From contig NZ_CP096658.1 in NCBI RefSeq assembly GCF_023238445.1, forward strand, positions 372,001 through 436,000: a stretch of 64,000 nt of DNA, written 5' to 3'. A program made the position numbers and the translations under genes. The notes under the pieces are model-generated. The model was not told the origin of the DNA. It saw only the letters and a list, made by a program, of their open reading frames with translations, and made no database searches. Positions 52,127 through 61,326 of this stretch are shown piece after piece (position 1 is the first letter of the stretch; each line of letters starts with the position of its first letter). Source of the stretch: Halorussus gelatinilyticus (GTDB lineage Archaea > Halobacteriota > Halobacteria > Halobacteriales > Haladaptataceae).

Positions 52127-52804
52127 CTAGTAGATGAGTTCGTCGTCGTTCTCGACCATGTAGAGGGTCCGGGCGGCGATGTTGACCGCGTGGTCGCCGA
52201 TTCGTTCCAAGTCCCGAACCGTCAGGAGGAGCCGAGAGACGTCTTGCAGGAGTTGCTCGACCTCTTCCTCGGTGTTGTTCTCCAGTTCGGTCTCGATGAG
52301 GTCGCGGACGACGATCTCGCTGGCGCGTTCGCACCGCGCGTCGAGTTCGTCGTCGCGCTCGGCGATGCCGTAACAGCCCTCGGTGTTCTCGTCGGCGTAG
52401 GCGGCCATCGAGTCCTCTATCATGTCGAGGGTGAGCGTCCCGAGTTCTTGGATGTCCACCTCGGGGAACACGTCGTGGTTGGCTTCGAGGGTGTACTCGC
52501 CGAGGTTGGTGGCGAGATCGCCGATGCGTTCGAGGTCGGTGATGATCTTGAACGACGCCGCGACCATCCGGAGGTCGGAGGCGACCGGCTGTTGGAGCGC
52601 CAGCAGGTCGATGCACTCCTGTTCGAGGTCGAGATAGAGCTGGTTGACCTCCTCGTCGCCGTCGATGACCTCCCACGCGAGGTCGGTGTCCTTCTGTTCG
52701 AGGGCGTCCAAGCCCATCCGGAGCCGTTCCATCACGACCTCGCTCATGTAGAGGACGTTCTCGCGGAGGTCGATGAGTTGCTGCTGATAGTCCTCTCGGG
52801 GCAT
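52127..52804 (-). CDS. phoU: Phosphate-uptake regulator PhoU, copy 1
   Basis: This 225-residue protein has the two PhoU three-helix bundles: YQQQLIDLRENVLYMSEVVMERLRMGLDALEQKDTDLAWEVID with its metal-binding EVIDGDEEVNQLYLDLEQ, then IERIGDLATNLGE and VRDLERIGDHAVNIAAR with a second EExxD-type site. It modulates phosphate transport through PstSCAB. It is about 55-60% similar by eye to the adjacent copy at 52865 and follows it in the same transcription direction with a 60-base gap. Confidence 0.92.
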   Translation of the reverse strand: MPREDYQQQLIDLRENVLYMSEVVMERLRMGLDALEQKDTDLAWEVIDGDEEVNQLYLDLEQECIDLLALQQPVASDLRMVAASFKIITDLERIGDLATNLGEYTLEANHDVFPEVDIQELGTLTLDMIEDSMAAYADENTEGCYGIAERDDELDARCERASEIVVRDLIETELENNTEEEVEQLLQDVSRLLLTVRDLERIGDHAVNIAARTLYMVENDDELIY

Positions 52805-52864
52805 ATCTACGAATGCGCGTGTCCCCCTGTTGTACCTTTCGCCCGCGCTATCCGAGGCTCCGGA

Positions 52865-53545
52865 CTACTCGATGAGTCGGTCGTCGTTCTCGACCATGTA
52901 GAGGGTCCGGGCGGCGATGTTGACCGCGTGGTCGCCGACCCGCTCCAAGTCCCGAATCGTCAGCAGGACGTTCGACACCTCTTGGAGGAGGTGTTCGACC
53001 GCCTCGGAGTCCGCGTCGTCGGAGAGTTCGGTCTCGATGAGGTCCCGGACGACGAGTTCGCTGGCGCGCTCGCACCGCCGGTCGAGTTCGTCGTCGCGCT
53101 CGGCCAACGCCTCGCAGGCCGCGGGGTCGGCGGCGTCGTAGGCCGCCACCGCGTCGGCGACCATCTCGGCGGCGACCTCGCCGAGGTCCCGGAGGGCCAC
53201 GTCACCGACCACCTTTCGGTCGGCGTACAGCGCGTACTCGCCGAGATTGGCGGCGAGGTCCGCGACGCGTTCGAGGTCGGTGATTATCTTGAACGACGCG
53301 ACGACGAGTCGGAGGTCGGAGGCGACGGGTTGCTGGAGCGCCACCAAGTCGATGCAGTCTCGTTCGAGGTCGAGATACCGCTGGTTGATATCGTCGTCGC
53401 CGTCGATGACCTCCCACGCGAGGTCGTGGTCTTGGCGGTCCAGCGCGACGAGTCCCATCCGGAGTCGCCTGACGACCGTCTCCCCCATCCCGACCACGTC
53501 CTCGCGGAGGGTTTCGAGTTGGTTCTGATAACCGGTTCGAGGCAT
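52865..53545 (-). CDS. phoU: Phosphate-uptake regulator PhoU, copy 2
   Basis: This 226-residue protein has both PhoU motifs (YLDLERDCIDLVALQQPVASDLRLVVASFKIITDLERVADLAANLGEYALY; CERASELVVRDLIETELSDDADSEAVEHL; IRDLERVGDHAVNIAARTLYMVE). The central segments match those of the neighbouring copy. It sits downstream of pstB after a 131-base gap that contains a 17-bp hairpin, and upstream of the other phoU gene. Tandem duplication of phoU is the likely origin. Confidence 0.92.
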   Translation of the reverse strand: MPRTGYQNQLETLREDVVGMGETVVRRLRMGLVALDRQDHDLAWEVIDGDDDINQRYLDLERDCIDLVALQQPVASDLRLVVASFKIITDLERVADLAANLGEYALYADRKVVGDVALRDLGEVAAEMVADAVAAYDAADPAACEALAERDDELDRRCERASELVVRDLIETELSDDADSEAVEHLLQEVSNVLLTIRDLERVGDHAVNIAARTLYMVENDDRLIE

Positions 53546-53629
53546 TGGAGTCGAAATCGTTTCGTTCGCTGTCGTGATGAGTCTGTTGCGCGCGGCGATG
53601 CGTCGCCCGGCGAAGCCGGACGCCCCCAT

Positions 53630-53667
53630 TGCTGGCGAAATCGCGCTCCGGCGCGATTTCGCCAGCA
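53630..53667 (-). other. Perfect 17-bp hairpin between pstB and phoU
   Basis: The arms TGCTGGCGAAATCGCGC (53630-53646) and GCGCGATTTCGCCAGCA (53651-53667) are exact reverse complements with loop TCCG. It lies about 10 bases after the pstB stop and 85 bases before the phoU start, in the direction of transcription. It is the longest perfect stem in the window and could end or stabilise the pst transcript, allowing lower expression of phoU. Confidence 0.65.
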
Positions 53668-53676
53668 GTAAAGTCT

Positions 53677-54594
53677 CTATCCGAACTTCCCGGTGATGTA
53701 GTCCTCGACGCGCTGGCTGTTGGGGTTCTCGAAGATCTGGTCGGTCTCGCCGTACTCCACGAGGTCGCCGCCGGTGAGGAAGACCGCGGTCTGGTCGGAA
53801 ATGCGGGCCGCCTGCTGCATGTTGTGCGTGACGACGACCACGGTGTAGTCTTTCGAGAGTTCCTCGATGAGGTCCTCGATTTTGGCGGTGGCGATGGGGT
53901 CGAGTGCGGACGCAGGTTCGTCCATCAGGATGACCTCGGGGTCGACCGCGAGACACCGACCGATGCAGAGGCGCTGTTGTTGGCCGCCCGACAGGCCGAG
54001 CGCGTTGTCGTCCAGTCGGTCGCTGACCTCCTCCCAGAGCGCGGCCTGCTTGAGCGACCGCTCGACGATTTCGTCTTCCTTGTCCTCGTCGGCGCGCCCG
54101 AGGAGCTTGTCGAGCAGGCCGTCGTTGATGTCGCCGTGCTTGCGCGGCCCGTAGGCGATGTTGTCCCGAATCGACTTGGGGAAGGGATTGGGAGCTTGGA
54201 AGACCATCCCGACGCGCTTGCGCAGTTCCACGAGGTTCACGCCGTCTTGGTATATCTCTTCGCCGTCTATCTCGACGGACCCATCGACGCTCGCGGAGTT
54301 GATGCGGTCGTTCATCCGGTTGAGACACCGCAGGAACGTGGACTTCCCGCACCCGGACGGACCGATGAGCGCCGTGACGCTGTTCTCGGGGATGTCCATC
54401 GACACCGACTTGATGGCGTGGTCGTCGCCGTAGAACACGTCCAAGTCCTCGACCGAAATCTTGGGCGCGCCCTCGAAGTCGTATCGAGTCCACTCGTCTT
54501 TGAGTTGCTCTTGGCTCTCGCCGCTGACGGTCATCGGTTGGCTGGCGGACTGTTCCTCGCCTTGCTCGCTCTCTCGGAATTCTGCGTTGCTCAT
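53677..54594 (-). CDS. pstB: Phosphate ABC transporter ATP-binding protein
   Basis: This 305-residue ATPase powers high-affinity phosphate import. It has Walker A GPSGCGKS (residues 78-85), the PstB-specific Q-loop [14 protein letters not shown], the signature [13 protein letters not shown], Walker [16 protein letters not shown] and the switch His in VTHNMQQA. About 45 extra acidic residues at the N-terminus are haloarchaeal. Its ATG overlaps the pstA stop (ATGA), so translation is coupled. It is followed by a hairpin and two phoU genes. Confidence 0.97.
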   Translation of the reverse strand: MSNAEFRESEQGEEQSASQPMTVSGESQEQLKDEWTRYDFEGAPKISVEDLDVFYGDDHAIKSVSMDIPENSVTALIGPSGCGKSTFLRCLNRMNDRINSASVDGSVEIDGEEIYQDGVNLVELRKRVGMVFQAPNPFPKSIRDNIAYGPRKHGDINDGLLDKLLGRADEDKEDEIVERSLKQAALWEEVSDRLDDNALGLSGGQQQRLCIGRCLAVDPEVILMDEPASALDPIATAKIEDLIEELSKDYTVVVVTHNMQQAARISDQTAVFLTGGDLVEYGETDQIFENPNSQRVEDYITGKFG

Positions 54595-56213
54595 TGTTCG
54601 AGTTTCCTCCGGAAGTAGATTCGAGACGCGATACCGACCGCGTAGAACGACAGGACGACCATCAGCAGGACGAGCGCGGTCGCCCAGCCGAACTTCGGTT
54701 CGTCGCTGACCACGCCGGCCGTAATCGTCCCGTAGAGTTTGTACGGGAGCGCGGGCGGCGCGGTGAGCAGCGCCGAGTTGGAGATGAACGGCGGCGTCGC
54801 CGTGAACTCGAACGAACCGAGGACGTTTATCGGCGACATGGCCTTCAGGTTCCCGTTCATCACGAGGAGGAGGGGCGCGGTCTCGCCCGCGATGCGGCCG
54901 ACGCCCAAGATGACGCCCGTGATGACGCCCGGCATCGACGCCGGGAGGACGACGCTCTTGATGGTCTCCCACTGGCTGACGCCGAGCGCGGCGCTGGCGT
55001 CGCGGTACTCGTCGGGCACCGTCTTGATGGCCTCCCGACTGGTGATGAGGACCAGCGGCAGGAGCATGAACCCGAGGACCAACTGCCCGGCCAGCAGCGA
55101 GTCGGTGTTGCCGAGTCGCGGGACGAGGAAGGCGTAGCCGAACAGTCCGTAGACGATGCTCGGCGTACTCCACAACCCGTTCGTGGCTATCTCGACCGTG
55201 CGGGTGAACCCGCCCTGTTCGGCGTACTCGGTGAGGAACACCGCCGCGCCGACGCCCAGCGGGACCGCGAACAGCACCGCGCCGAACACGACCCAGAACG
55301 TCCCGACGATAGAGGGGAGAACGCCGTTGATGGTCTCCGAGGACAGCGAGTAGCCGTTCATCGTGAACGGCCAGTAGAACCAGACGCCGGGAATCTCGAA
55401 GATGAGATACTCGTCGAGGACGGGTACGTGGAACCAGAAGGCCGGTTCGCTGAACAGTCCGAACTCGATTCCCCGAAGCATGTAGCCCAGTCCCTTCTTG
55501 GCGACGAACAGGACGAGCAGGAGGAGGACGCCCAACATCCCGAACGCGTTGAGACCGACGAGCATGTACGCGCCCGCCTGTCGTCCGCGCGTCCCGTAGC
55601 CCTCGTAGGACTTCGCGGCCGACCACGAGAGTATCAGCCCGGTGAAGACCGCGAGCGCCGGCACCACGACCGGTGCCATGAACACGGCCGAGAAGTTCTC
55701 GGGGTCCCACTGCCACTCGACGGTGAGGACGTTGGCGAGCAGGAGGGCCCCCGTGACGACGCCCAGCGTGCCGGCCGGGAGCGTCGAACCGAGGTCCTCG
55801 CGGGTGAACACGGTCACGGCGGCGACCCCGAGACCGACGAGGAGGCCGACGAGGACGCCCCCGAGGAACCCGAGTCCGAACATCTGGGACGCGACCAGTC
55901 CGCCGGCGACGAAGCCGACGAGACCGAACAATCCGCCCGTGACGACGCCGGCCGACCGGTCGGGCGACGTGTCCACGAGTTCGGCCCGCGACGCCGCGCC
56001 GAGTCCGAGGACGCCGATGCCGCCCACCGTCAGGAACACTCCGAACAGGTCGAACAGTTCGACCCCGAGGATGGTCCCCGCCACGTCGGTCCACTGGAAG
56101 AGCGACGCGAACCCGAGGACGACGGTCAGGATGCCGATTCCCACCACGGCCGAGGCGAGTCGTTCGGCGGCCGACGACTCGTCGGTCACCAGCGCGCTGT
56201 TCTCGTAGCTCAT
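54591..56213 (-). CDS. pstA: Phosphate ABC transporter permease PstA, N-terminally extended
   Basis: This 540-residue permease has the standard PstA core in its C-terminal 270 residues ([86 protein letters not shown], the ABC-coupling loop). The first 250 residues are unusual for bacterial PstA: four to six additional membrane helices ([67 protein letters not shown]). Such long forms occur in haloarchaea. It overlaps pstB and pstC by 4 bases each. Confidence 0.93.
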   Translation of the reverse strand: MSYENSALVTDESSAAERLASAVVGIGILTVVLGFASLFQWTDVAGTILGVELFDLFGVFLTVGGIGVLGLGAASRAELVDTSPDRSAGVVTGGLFGLVGFVAGGLVASQMFGLGFLGGVLVGLLVGLGVAAVTVFTREDLGSTLPAGTLGVVTGALLLANVLTVEWQWDPENFSAVFMAPVVVPALAVFTGLILSWSAAKSYEGYGTRGRQAGAYMLVGLNAFGMLGVLLLLVLFVAKKGLGYMLRGIEFGLFSEPAFWFHVPVLDEYLIFEIPGVWFYWPFTMNGYSLSSETINGVLPSIVGTFWVVFGAVLFAVPLGVGAAVFLTEYAEQGGFTRTVEIATNGLWSTPSIVYGLFGYAFLVPRLGNTDSLLAGQLVLGFMLLPLVLITSREAIKTVPDEYRDASAALGVSQWETIKSVVLPASMPGVITGVILGVGRIAGETAPLLLVMNGNLKAMSPINVLGSFEFTATPPFISNSALLTAPPALPYKLYGTITAGVVSDEPKFGWATALVLLMVVLSFYAVGIASRIYFRRKLEQ

Positions 56214-57283
56214 CGTTGTCCCCCGAGTTTTCGTTCCATGTGTGCTTCGACGAGTTGCGACGCGATACTGAGTCCGAGGACGGTCACGAACAGCACCACG
56301 CCCGCCGCGAACAGCGCGGCCATCTGGTTCCCGCTGGCGATGCCGTACTGGCTGGCGATGAGACTCGTGAGCGTCTCGGTCCCCTGAAACACGTCGTACA
56401 GCGGTTGAGGGAGGGCCTGCGAGTGGGGCAACATCACCGTCACGGCCATCGTCTCGCCGACGGCGCGGCCGACGCCGAGCAGGACGGCGGCCGAGACGCC
56501 CGAGAACGACGCCGGGATGGTGACGCTCTTGATGGTCTGCCAGTCGGTGGCACCGAGCGCCAGCGACCCGCTCTTCATCGACTCGGGCACGCTGGCGATG
56601 GCGTCCTCGGCGACCGACACCACCGTCGGGAGCGCCATCACGCCGATGACCAGTCCCGCGGCGAACAGGCTCCCGAAGTTCGCCAGCCCGAACTCCTCGC
56701 TCATGTACGTGTTGATGATGACGTAGCCGATGTACCCGTAGACGATGGAGGGGATACCAGCGAGGATTTCGACGCCGGGCTTGACGACCTCCCGGACCCA
56801 CCCGGGCGCGATTTCGCTGATGAAGAGCGCGCCCGCGACGCCGAGCGGTGCGGCGATGGCCATCGCCAGCAACGTCGTGACCAGCGTCCCCCAGATCATC
56901 GGGACGAGCGAGAAGACGTTCTGACTCGTGCTCCAGAACGGTTTCTGGAGCCGGGTCACGATGTCGAGACCCATCAACTGGAACGCCGGAATCGACCGCG
57001 CGAGGAGGTACACCGTGATGAGTCCGAGGATGACGACCGTCGAGGCCGTCATCAGGAACATCAGGAGCTTCGCGGTGTTGGCCTGGTGAGCGACCCACCC
57101 GTAGAGGACGACCGCGAGGAACGCCCCGAACGGAAAGACGGTGAGCGCGGGCGCGAACAGGAACGCCCCGAGCGTGGCCAGCACCGCGACCAGCGCCACG
57201 GCGTCCACGAACTGCGCGCCCCGGTCCATGTCCTCGACGCTCGTGCGGACCGAACTGACGCGCGCGTCGATGCTGCCTATCAT
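56210..57283 (-). CDS. pstC: Phosphate ABC transporter permease PstC
   Basis: This 357-residue permease has about eight helices and the PstC coupling loop: [69 protein letters not shown], with the EAA-type Glu-Thr motif. The first 90 residues contain two extra helices ([36 protein letters not shown]). It overlaps pstA (4 bases) and pstS (4 bases) in a strictly coupled operon. Confidence 0.95.
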   Translation of the reverse strand: MIGSIDARVSSVRTSVEDMDRGAQFVDAVALVAVLATLGAFLFAPALTVFPFGAFLAVVLYGWVAHQANTAKLLMFLMTASTVVILGLITVYLLARSIPAFQLMGLDIVTRLQKPFWSTSQNVFSLVPMIWGTLVTTLLAMAIAAPLGVAGALFISEIAPGWVREVVKPGVEILAGIPSIVYGYIGYVIINTYMSEEFGLANFGSLFAAGLVIGVMALPTVVSVAEDAIASVPESMKSGSLALGATDWQTIKSVTIPASFSGVSAAVLLGVGRAVGETMAVTVMLPHSQALPQPLYDVFQGTETLTSLIASQYGIASGNQMAALFAAGVVLFVTVLGLSIASQLVEAHMERKLGGQR

Positions 57284-58368
57284 TTTGTGTCGGGGAGCTT
57301 CTGTAACTCCTCTTGCTGGCGCGACGAGGTGAGCGTGGCGTACCCCGCCGACTTGACGTAGTTCTCCTGTCCGAAGTCCCGGATTATCATCCGGAGGAAC
57401 GCCGCCTCTTTCTTCGAGGTGTCGCCGTAGGTGTAACAGTGGAGGTCACGCGACAGCGGATAGCCTCGCTCCGCGAGGTTCTTGCCGGGTTCGTACACTT
57501 TCCCGTCGAACTCTAGCTTGATGGCCGGCGTCTCGCTGGTGACGAACGCCAGCGCCATGTACGCGATGGCGTTGTCGGACTTCGAGACGACCGTCTTGAC
57601 GTTCTGGTTCTGGCCCTTGCGCACGTCCACGCCGGACATCTTCGCGTTCGGGTCCCCGAGCATGTTCGCTCGGAAGGCAGTGTCGGTGCCCGACCCTTCC
57701 GCCCGTCCGACCGCCTGAATCTTCTTGTCCGGGCCGTCGTAGACGTCTATCTCCGACCAGTTCGTAATCTCGCCGCGGTAGATTTCCCGGACCTGCTCGG
57801 CGGTCAACTTCGTGACACCCGCTTCGTATATCTCCTTGCTCACGACGATGGGCTGGGCGTCCACGCCGACCACGTGGTTCTTGAACTTGCTCAGCTCCTC
57901 TTCGCTCTTCTCGGTCAACTCGGCGGCGACCGGTGCGCTCGAATTCCCCACGTCGAGGAGGCCCTTTTCGAGTTTCTCCAGGCCGGTGCCGGAGTGACTC
58001 AGCTTGACCGAGATGCTGAACGGCGGACTCGCCCCCGAGCCCTCGAACCCGTACTTGCTGGCCCAGTAGTTGGCCAGTCGCTCGTCGGTCTCGATGCCGT
58101 AGTTACTCGGTCCCCAGTACTCCTCGTCGTCTGCCGGCGGGTTCGAGTTCCACACCGAACCCGCGGTACTGGTTATCGGATACACGGTGGACGAACCGCC
58201 GACCTTCAGCGGTTCGAGCGACGACTGGTCGGACGAGCCGTCCCGCGTCGTTTCTCCTCGGTCACCCGGTGGGGTCGGACTCGTGGAGACGCATCCCGCC
58301 AGCGATGCGATGGCAGTGCCCCCACCGAGGAGAACCGCTCGACGGTCGATAGAGGGTCGTTCCCGCAT
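57280..58368 (-). CDS. pstS: Phosphate-binding lipoprotein PstS
   Basis: This 362-residue protein is the extracellular phosphate receptor. It has a Tat-type signal with lipobox (DRRAVLLGGGTAIASLAGC, Cys26). The ligand fold follows: VGGSSTVYPITSTAGS at the start, ISVKLSHSGTGLEKLEKGLLDVGNSSAPV, AQPIVVSKEIY, IYRGEITNWSEID, GRAEGSGTDTAFRANML (the SGT phosphate site) and MALAFVTSE. It is the first gene of the pst operon and is divergent from the AbrB-PhoU gene. Confidence 0.95.
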   Translation of the reverse strand: MRERPSIDRRAVLLGGGTAIASLAGCVSTSPTPPGDRGETTRDGSSDQSSLEPLKVGGSSTVYPITSTAGSVWNSNPPADDEEYWGPSNYGIETDERLANYWASKYGFEGSGASPPFSISVKLSHSGTGLEKLEKGLLDVGNSSAPVAAELTEKSEEELSKFKNHVVGVDAQPIVVSKEIYEAGVTKLTAEQVREIYRGEITNWSEIDVYDGPDKKIQAVGRAEGSGTDTAFRANMLGDPNAKMSGVDVRKGQNQNVKTVVSKSDNAIAYMALAFVTSETPAIKLEFDGKVYEPGKNLAERGYPLSRDLHCYTYGDTSKKEAAFLRMIIRDFGQENYVKSAGYATLTSSRQQEELQKLPDTK

Positions 58369-58639
58369 TGGAAATGATTTGCCTGAGACGAAGTAAATAC
58401 CCTTCTATTACATCTATATAGATGTATTTACCCATCCGTAGTCAGTTCCCCGTTCGACCCACCATCCTCTTAAAGAGTAGATATAACGTCTCAAAGCGGA
58501 GTCGAGTGGGGGTCGAGGGAGCAGAAACTATCGAAACGTACCACCGAATCCGCACGAACCCCGGCGACGTTTCGGCGAGACAACCAACCTGTATATAGAT
58601 TTGAATAGATTTATTGTGCATCGACCCGCGATTCGACAC
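58369..58639. promoter_or_regulatory. Divergent pst/phoU promoter region
   Basis: This 271-base region drives pstS to the left and the AbrB-PhoU gene to the right. It holds the perfect 18-base palindrome TACATCTATATAGATGTA (58409-58426), whose centre contains TATATA, about 41-58 bases before the pstS ATG. On the other side GTATATAGATTTGAATAG (58591-58608) lies about 32-49 bases before the AbrB-PhoU ATG and shares TATATAGAT with it. Both TATA elements could be covered by one phosphate-responsive regulator, which is inferred. Confidence 0.6.
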
Positions 58640-59641
58640 ATGGAGACGCGGAAAGTCCAAGTCACGGGCGGTTCGACGTTCACTGTCTCGATTCCGAAGG
58701 GATGGGCGACCGAGAACGGAATCGAGGCGGGAGACCGCGTCGAGTTCCATCCCGAGGGCGACTCGCTGTTGCTCTCGCCGCGGACGGCCGAGGACACGGT
58801 AGAGGGCACCGTGGACATCACCGACCTCGAAGGGGCCGAACTCATGCGGACGGTGTTCACGCTCTACGTCAGCGGCTTCGACATCATCAACCTCGAAGCG
58901 ACGCGCGTCACTCCGGACCAGCGCCGGACGGTCCGGGACGCCACGCAGGGTCTCGTCGGACTGGAGGTCATCGAGGAGACCGGCGACCGAGTGGTCTTGC
59001 AGGACCTGCTCGACTCCTCGGAACTGTCGATTCACAACGCCATCACGCGCATGCGACTCGTCTCGATTACGATGCTTCAGGACGCGGTGACCGCGCTGGT
59101 CGAGAACGACGACGACCTCGCAACCGACGTCATCGAGCGCGACGACGACGTGGACCGCCTCTGGTTCATGATTTCGCGGGTGTTCCGGTCGGCGCTCCGC
59201 AATCCCAGTACCGCCGCCGACATCGGACTCCCGCGCGAGACGTGTTTCGACTACCACTCCAGCGCCCGCCAACTCGAACGAATCGCCGACCACGCCGCGA
59301 AGATCGGCAACCACGCGCTCGAACTCGGCGAGATTCCCGACGAGGTCCGCGAGGCCCTCGAAGACCTCCACGCCCAGTCGGCCGACGTCGTGGAGATGGC
59401 GATGGACGCCCTGCTGGAAGACGACGGGTCGGAGGCGACGCGCCTCGGGAACACGGCCCGCGAACACGTCCGAGAGATAGACCAGCACACCCGCGAGGTA
59501 GACGACCTCATCCGCGACATGGACGCCGAGCGCGCCCAACAGCTCAGCCTCGTCGTGGACTCGCTGTCCCGGAGCGCAGACTACGGCGGCAACATCGCCG
59601 AGACCGCCCTCCAGAAGGCCGCGCCGCGACCCGAGAACTGA
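58640..59641 (+). CDS. AbrB-PhoU phosphate regulator
   Basis: This 333-residue protein has an N-terminal AbrB/SpoVT-like swapped-hairpin DNA-binding domain (METRKVQVTGGSTFTVSIPKGWATENGIEAGDRVEFH, residues 1-37). A linker leads to a PhoU-like helical region (AITRMRLVSITMLQDAVTALVE, DVIERDDDVDRLWFMISRVF, CFDYHSSARQLERIADHAAKIGNHALELG, REIDQHTREVDDLIRDMDAERAQ). This combination is known as the haloarchaeal PhoU-type transcriptional regulator. It faces pstS across a shared promoter. It probably represses or activates the pst operon in response to phosphate. Confidence 0.92.
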   Translation: METRKVQVTGGSTFTVSIPKGWATENGIEAGDRVEFHPEGDSLLLSPRTAEDTVEGTVDITDLEGAELMRTVFTLYVSGFDIINLEATRVTPDQRRTVRDATQGLVGLEVIEETGDRVVLQDLLDSSELSIHNAITRMRLVSITMLQDAVTALVENDDDLATDVIERDDDVDRLWFMISRVFRSALRNPSTAADIGLPRETCFDYHSSARQLERIADHAAKIGNHALELGEIPDEVREALEDLHAQSADVVEMAMDALLEDDGSEATRLGNTAREHVREIDQHTREVDDLIRDMDAERAQQLSLVVDSLSRSADYGGNIAETALQKAAPRPEN

Positions 59642-59716
59642 GTTCACCTGATTGCTGTCGTTTTTCTCTCGCCATCCGACGCACGTAGCGAATCGTGACT
59701 GCGGGGAGACCGAGAC

Positions 59717-59986
59717 TCACCGCGACGGCAAGCCGCCGATGAGCGTCAGTCCCAAGACGATGAATCCCATCACGACCAGCAGGTAGCCCGTCACGCGGTA
59801 CAGTCCCGTCCCCGCCGCGCCCAAGTCGGGTTCCGGCTCGAAGCCGGAGAAGTTCCGAATCCAGTACATCGCCCGCGGATAGCGGACGAAGGCGTAGCCG
59901 ATTGCGAAGACGACGACGGCGGCGGGATAGCCGAGCGGTTCGGCGAAGGGCGCGAACACGCCGGTTGCTCGTTCGGCTCCGAGCAA
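59717..59986 (-). CDS. Small membrane protein
   Basis: This 89-residue protein has two or three hydrophobic segments (PLGYPAAVVVFAIGYAFVRY and VTGYLLVVMGFIVLGLTLIGG) with a short hydrophilic middle (MYWIRNFSGFEPEPDLGAAG). The start shown is a TTG; a GTG ten codons downstream (59959) is an alternative. The family is not recognised. It follows the CBS-HPF gene by about 80 bases on the same strand. Confidence 0.5.
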   Translation of the reverse strand: MLGAERATGVFAPFAEPLGYPAAVVVFAIGYAFVRYPRAMYWIRNFSGFEPEPDLGAAGTGLYRVTGYLLVVMGFIVLGLTLIGGLPSR

Positions 59987-60065
59987 AACCGTGTCGGTTA
60001 CCGAATCCGATACTCGGCCGTCACGACCGCCCCGTAGATTTCGGAAACGGTGAGCTACGTCCGGC

Positions 60066-61208
60066 TCAGAGTTCGCCGAGCTTTCGGAGGAGTTGGCCCT
60101 CGTACTCGCGGTCGCTCTCGACGCCCTTCACTTCGAGGACGTTGCGCTCGAGCTTGTCGCGGGCGACGCTGAACGCCTGTTCCGCGCCGTAGCCCTCGCC
60201 CGACCCGGCGACCTGCCCGCGGTTGGTCCGGAGTCGAATCTTGCACTGAATCAGCGGCGTGCCCCGGAGCTTCTCTTTGTGTTCGTGGAATCGCACGTGC
60301 GCGTGACGAACCTGCATCTTCTGGTACTTGTCCGAAATCTCCGCGATGGACTCCCGAATCGACTCTCGCGTGAGGGTGTCCAGCAGGTTCACGTTGGTAA
60401 TCTGGACGTCCATCACGTCCTCCTCGGTGTACGAGAGCGCGCGGAGCACGTCGGTCTTGGTGACGACACCGCCGACCACCCGGTCGTCGTCCTCGGGCGT
60501 GACGACCAGCCCCGAGTAGTCGCTGTCGAGCATGCGCTCGACGGCGTCGCGGACGCTCTCGCCCAGCGACGTCGTCGCGGCCGGACTCGACATCACGTCG
60601 TACACCGGCAGGTCCAGCAGTCGGTCGCCCTCGCCCGACCGGTCGCCGCGGGTCGTCTTCTCGACGTTCCGGGTCGCGAACTCCACCACGTCGTGGGTGG
60701 TGACGACGCCGGTGAGGAAGCCGTCGTCGTCCACGACTGGGAGTCGGGAGATGCCGTGTTCGCGCAGTCGGTTGATGGCCTGTCCGAGCGTGGCGTCTTC
60801 CGCGATGGTGACGACGTTCTCGGTGTATATCTGTTCGACCGTCAAGGTGTCGAGGTTCTCCAACACCGCTTCGAGGATGAGGTCCTGGCCGATGACACCC
60901 CAGAGGTTGCCCGACTCGAAGACGGGCGCGACCTTCGTGCCGCCCTCGACCAGCGCACGGGCCACGTCGCGGACGTTGTCGGTGCGCTCGACTCGCGGTG
61001 CGGATTTGGTGAGCGTATCGACCTTGGTGTGGTCCTCGATGTGCGAGCGGAGCAGTTGCTTCTGGGTGAGGACGCCCTCGTAGTCGCCCGCTCGCGTCAC
61101 GATGATGCCTTTCGGATTCTTTTCCTCGAAAATGGAACGCGCCTTTCCGACGTTCGATTCGGCTTCCAACTCGATGTAGTCCGTCGTTGCGATATCAGCG
61201 ATGTCCAT
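60066..61208 (-). CDS. Four-CBS protein with HPF/RaiA-like C-terminus
   Basis: This 380-residue protein has four CBS motifs at about residues 1-57, 66-115, 125-178 and 203-258 (for example HGISRLPVVDDDGFLTGVVTTHDVVEF). CBS pairs bind adenine nucleotides. The last 115 residues (about 266-365: IRESIAEISDKYQ, HAHVRFHEHKEKLRGTPLIQCKIRLRTNRG, GYGAEQAFSVARDKLERNV) resemble the ribosome-hibernation factor HPF/RaiA fold. CBS-containing ribosome dimerisation factors have been described in other archaea; assignment to that function here is inference. Confidence 0.82.
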   Translation of the reverse strand: MDIADIATTDYIELEAESNVGKARSIFEEKNPKGIIVTRAGDYEGVLTQKQLLRSHIEDHTKVDTLTKSAPRVERTDNVRDVARALVEGGTKVAPVFESGNLWGVIGQDLILEAVLENLDTLTVEQIYTENVVTIAEDATLGQAINRLREHGISRLPVVDDDGFLTGVVTTHDVVEFATRNVEKTTRGDRSGEGDRLLDLPVYDVMSSPAATTSLGESVRDAVERMLDSDYSGLVVTPEDDDRVVGGVVTKTDVLRALSYTEEDVMDVQITNVNLLDTLTRESIRESIAEISDKYQKMQVRHAHVRFHEHKEKLRGTPLIQCKIRLRTNRGQVAGSGEGYGAEQAFSVARDKLERNVLEVKGVESDREYEGQLLRKLGEL

Positions 61209-61326
61209 CGTCGTCGTGAAATAGGCCGCCAGTAATAATGAAACTTGGCCGGATTACAGATTTCCGAGAAGTAGCTGCTCGGCGCTACACCGTGATTTTT
61301 TGCCGTGAGCGACCGTATCACCGGCA

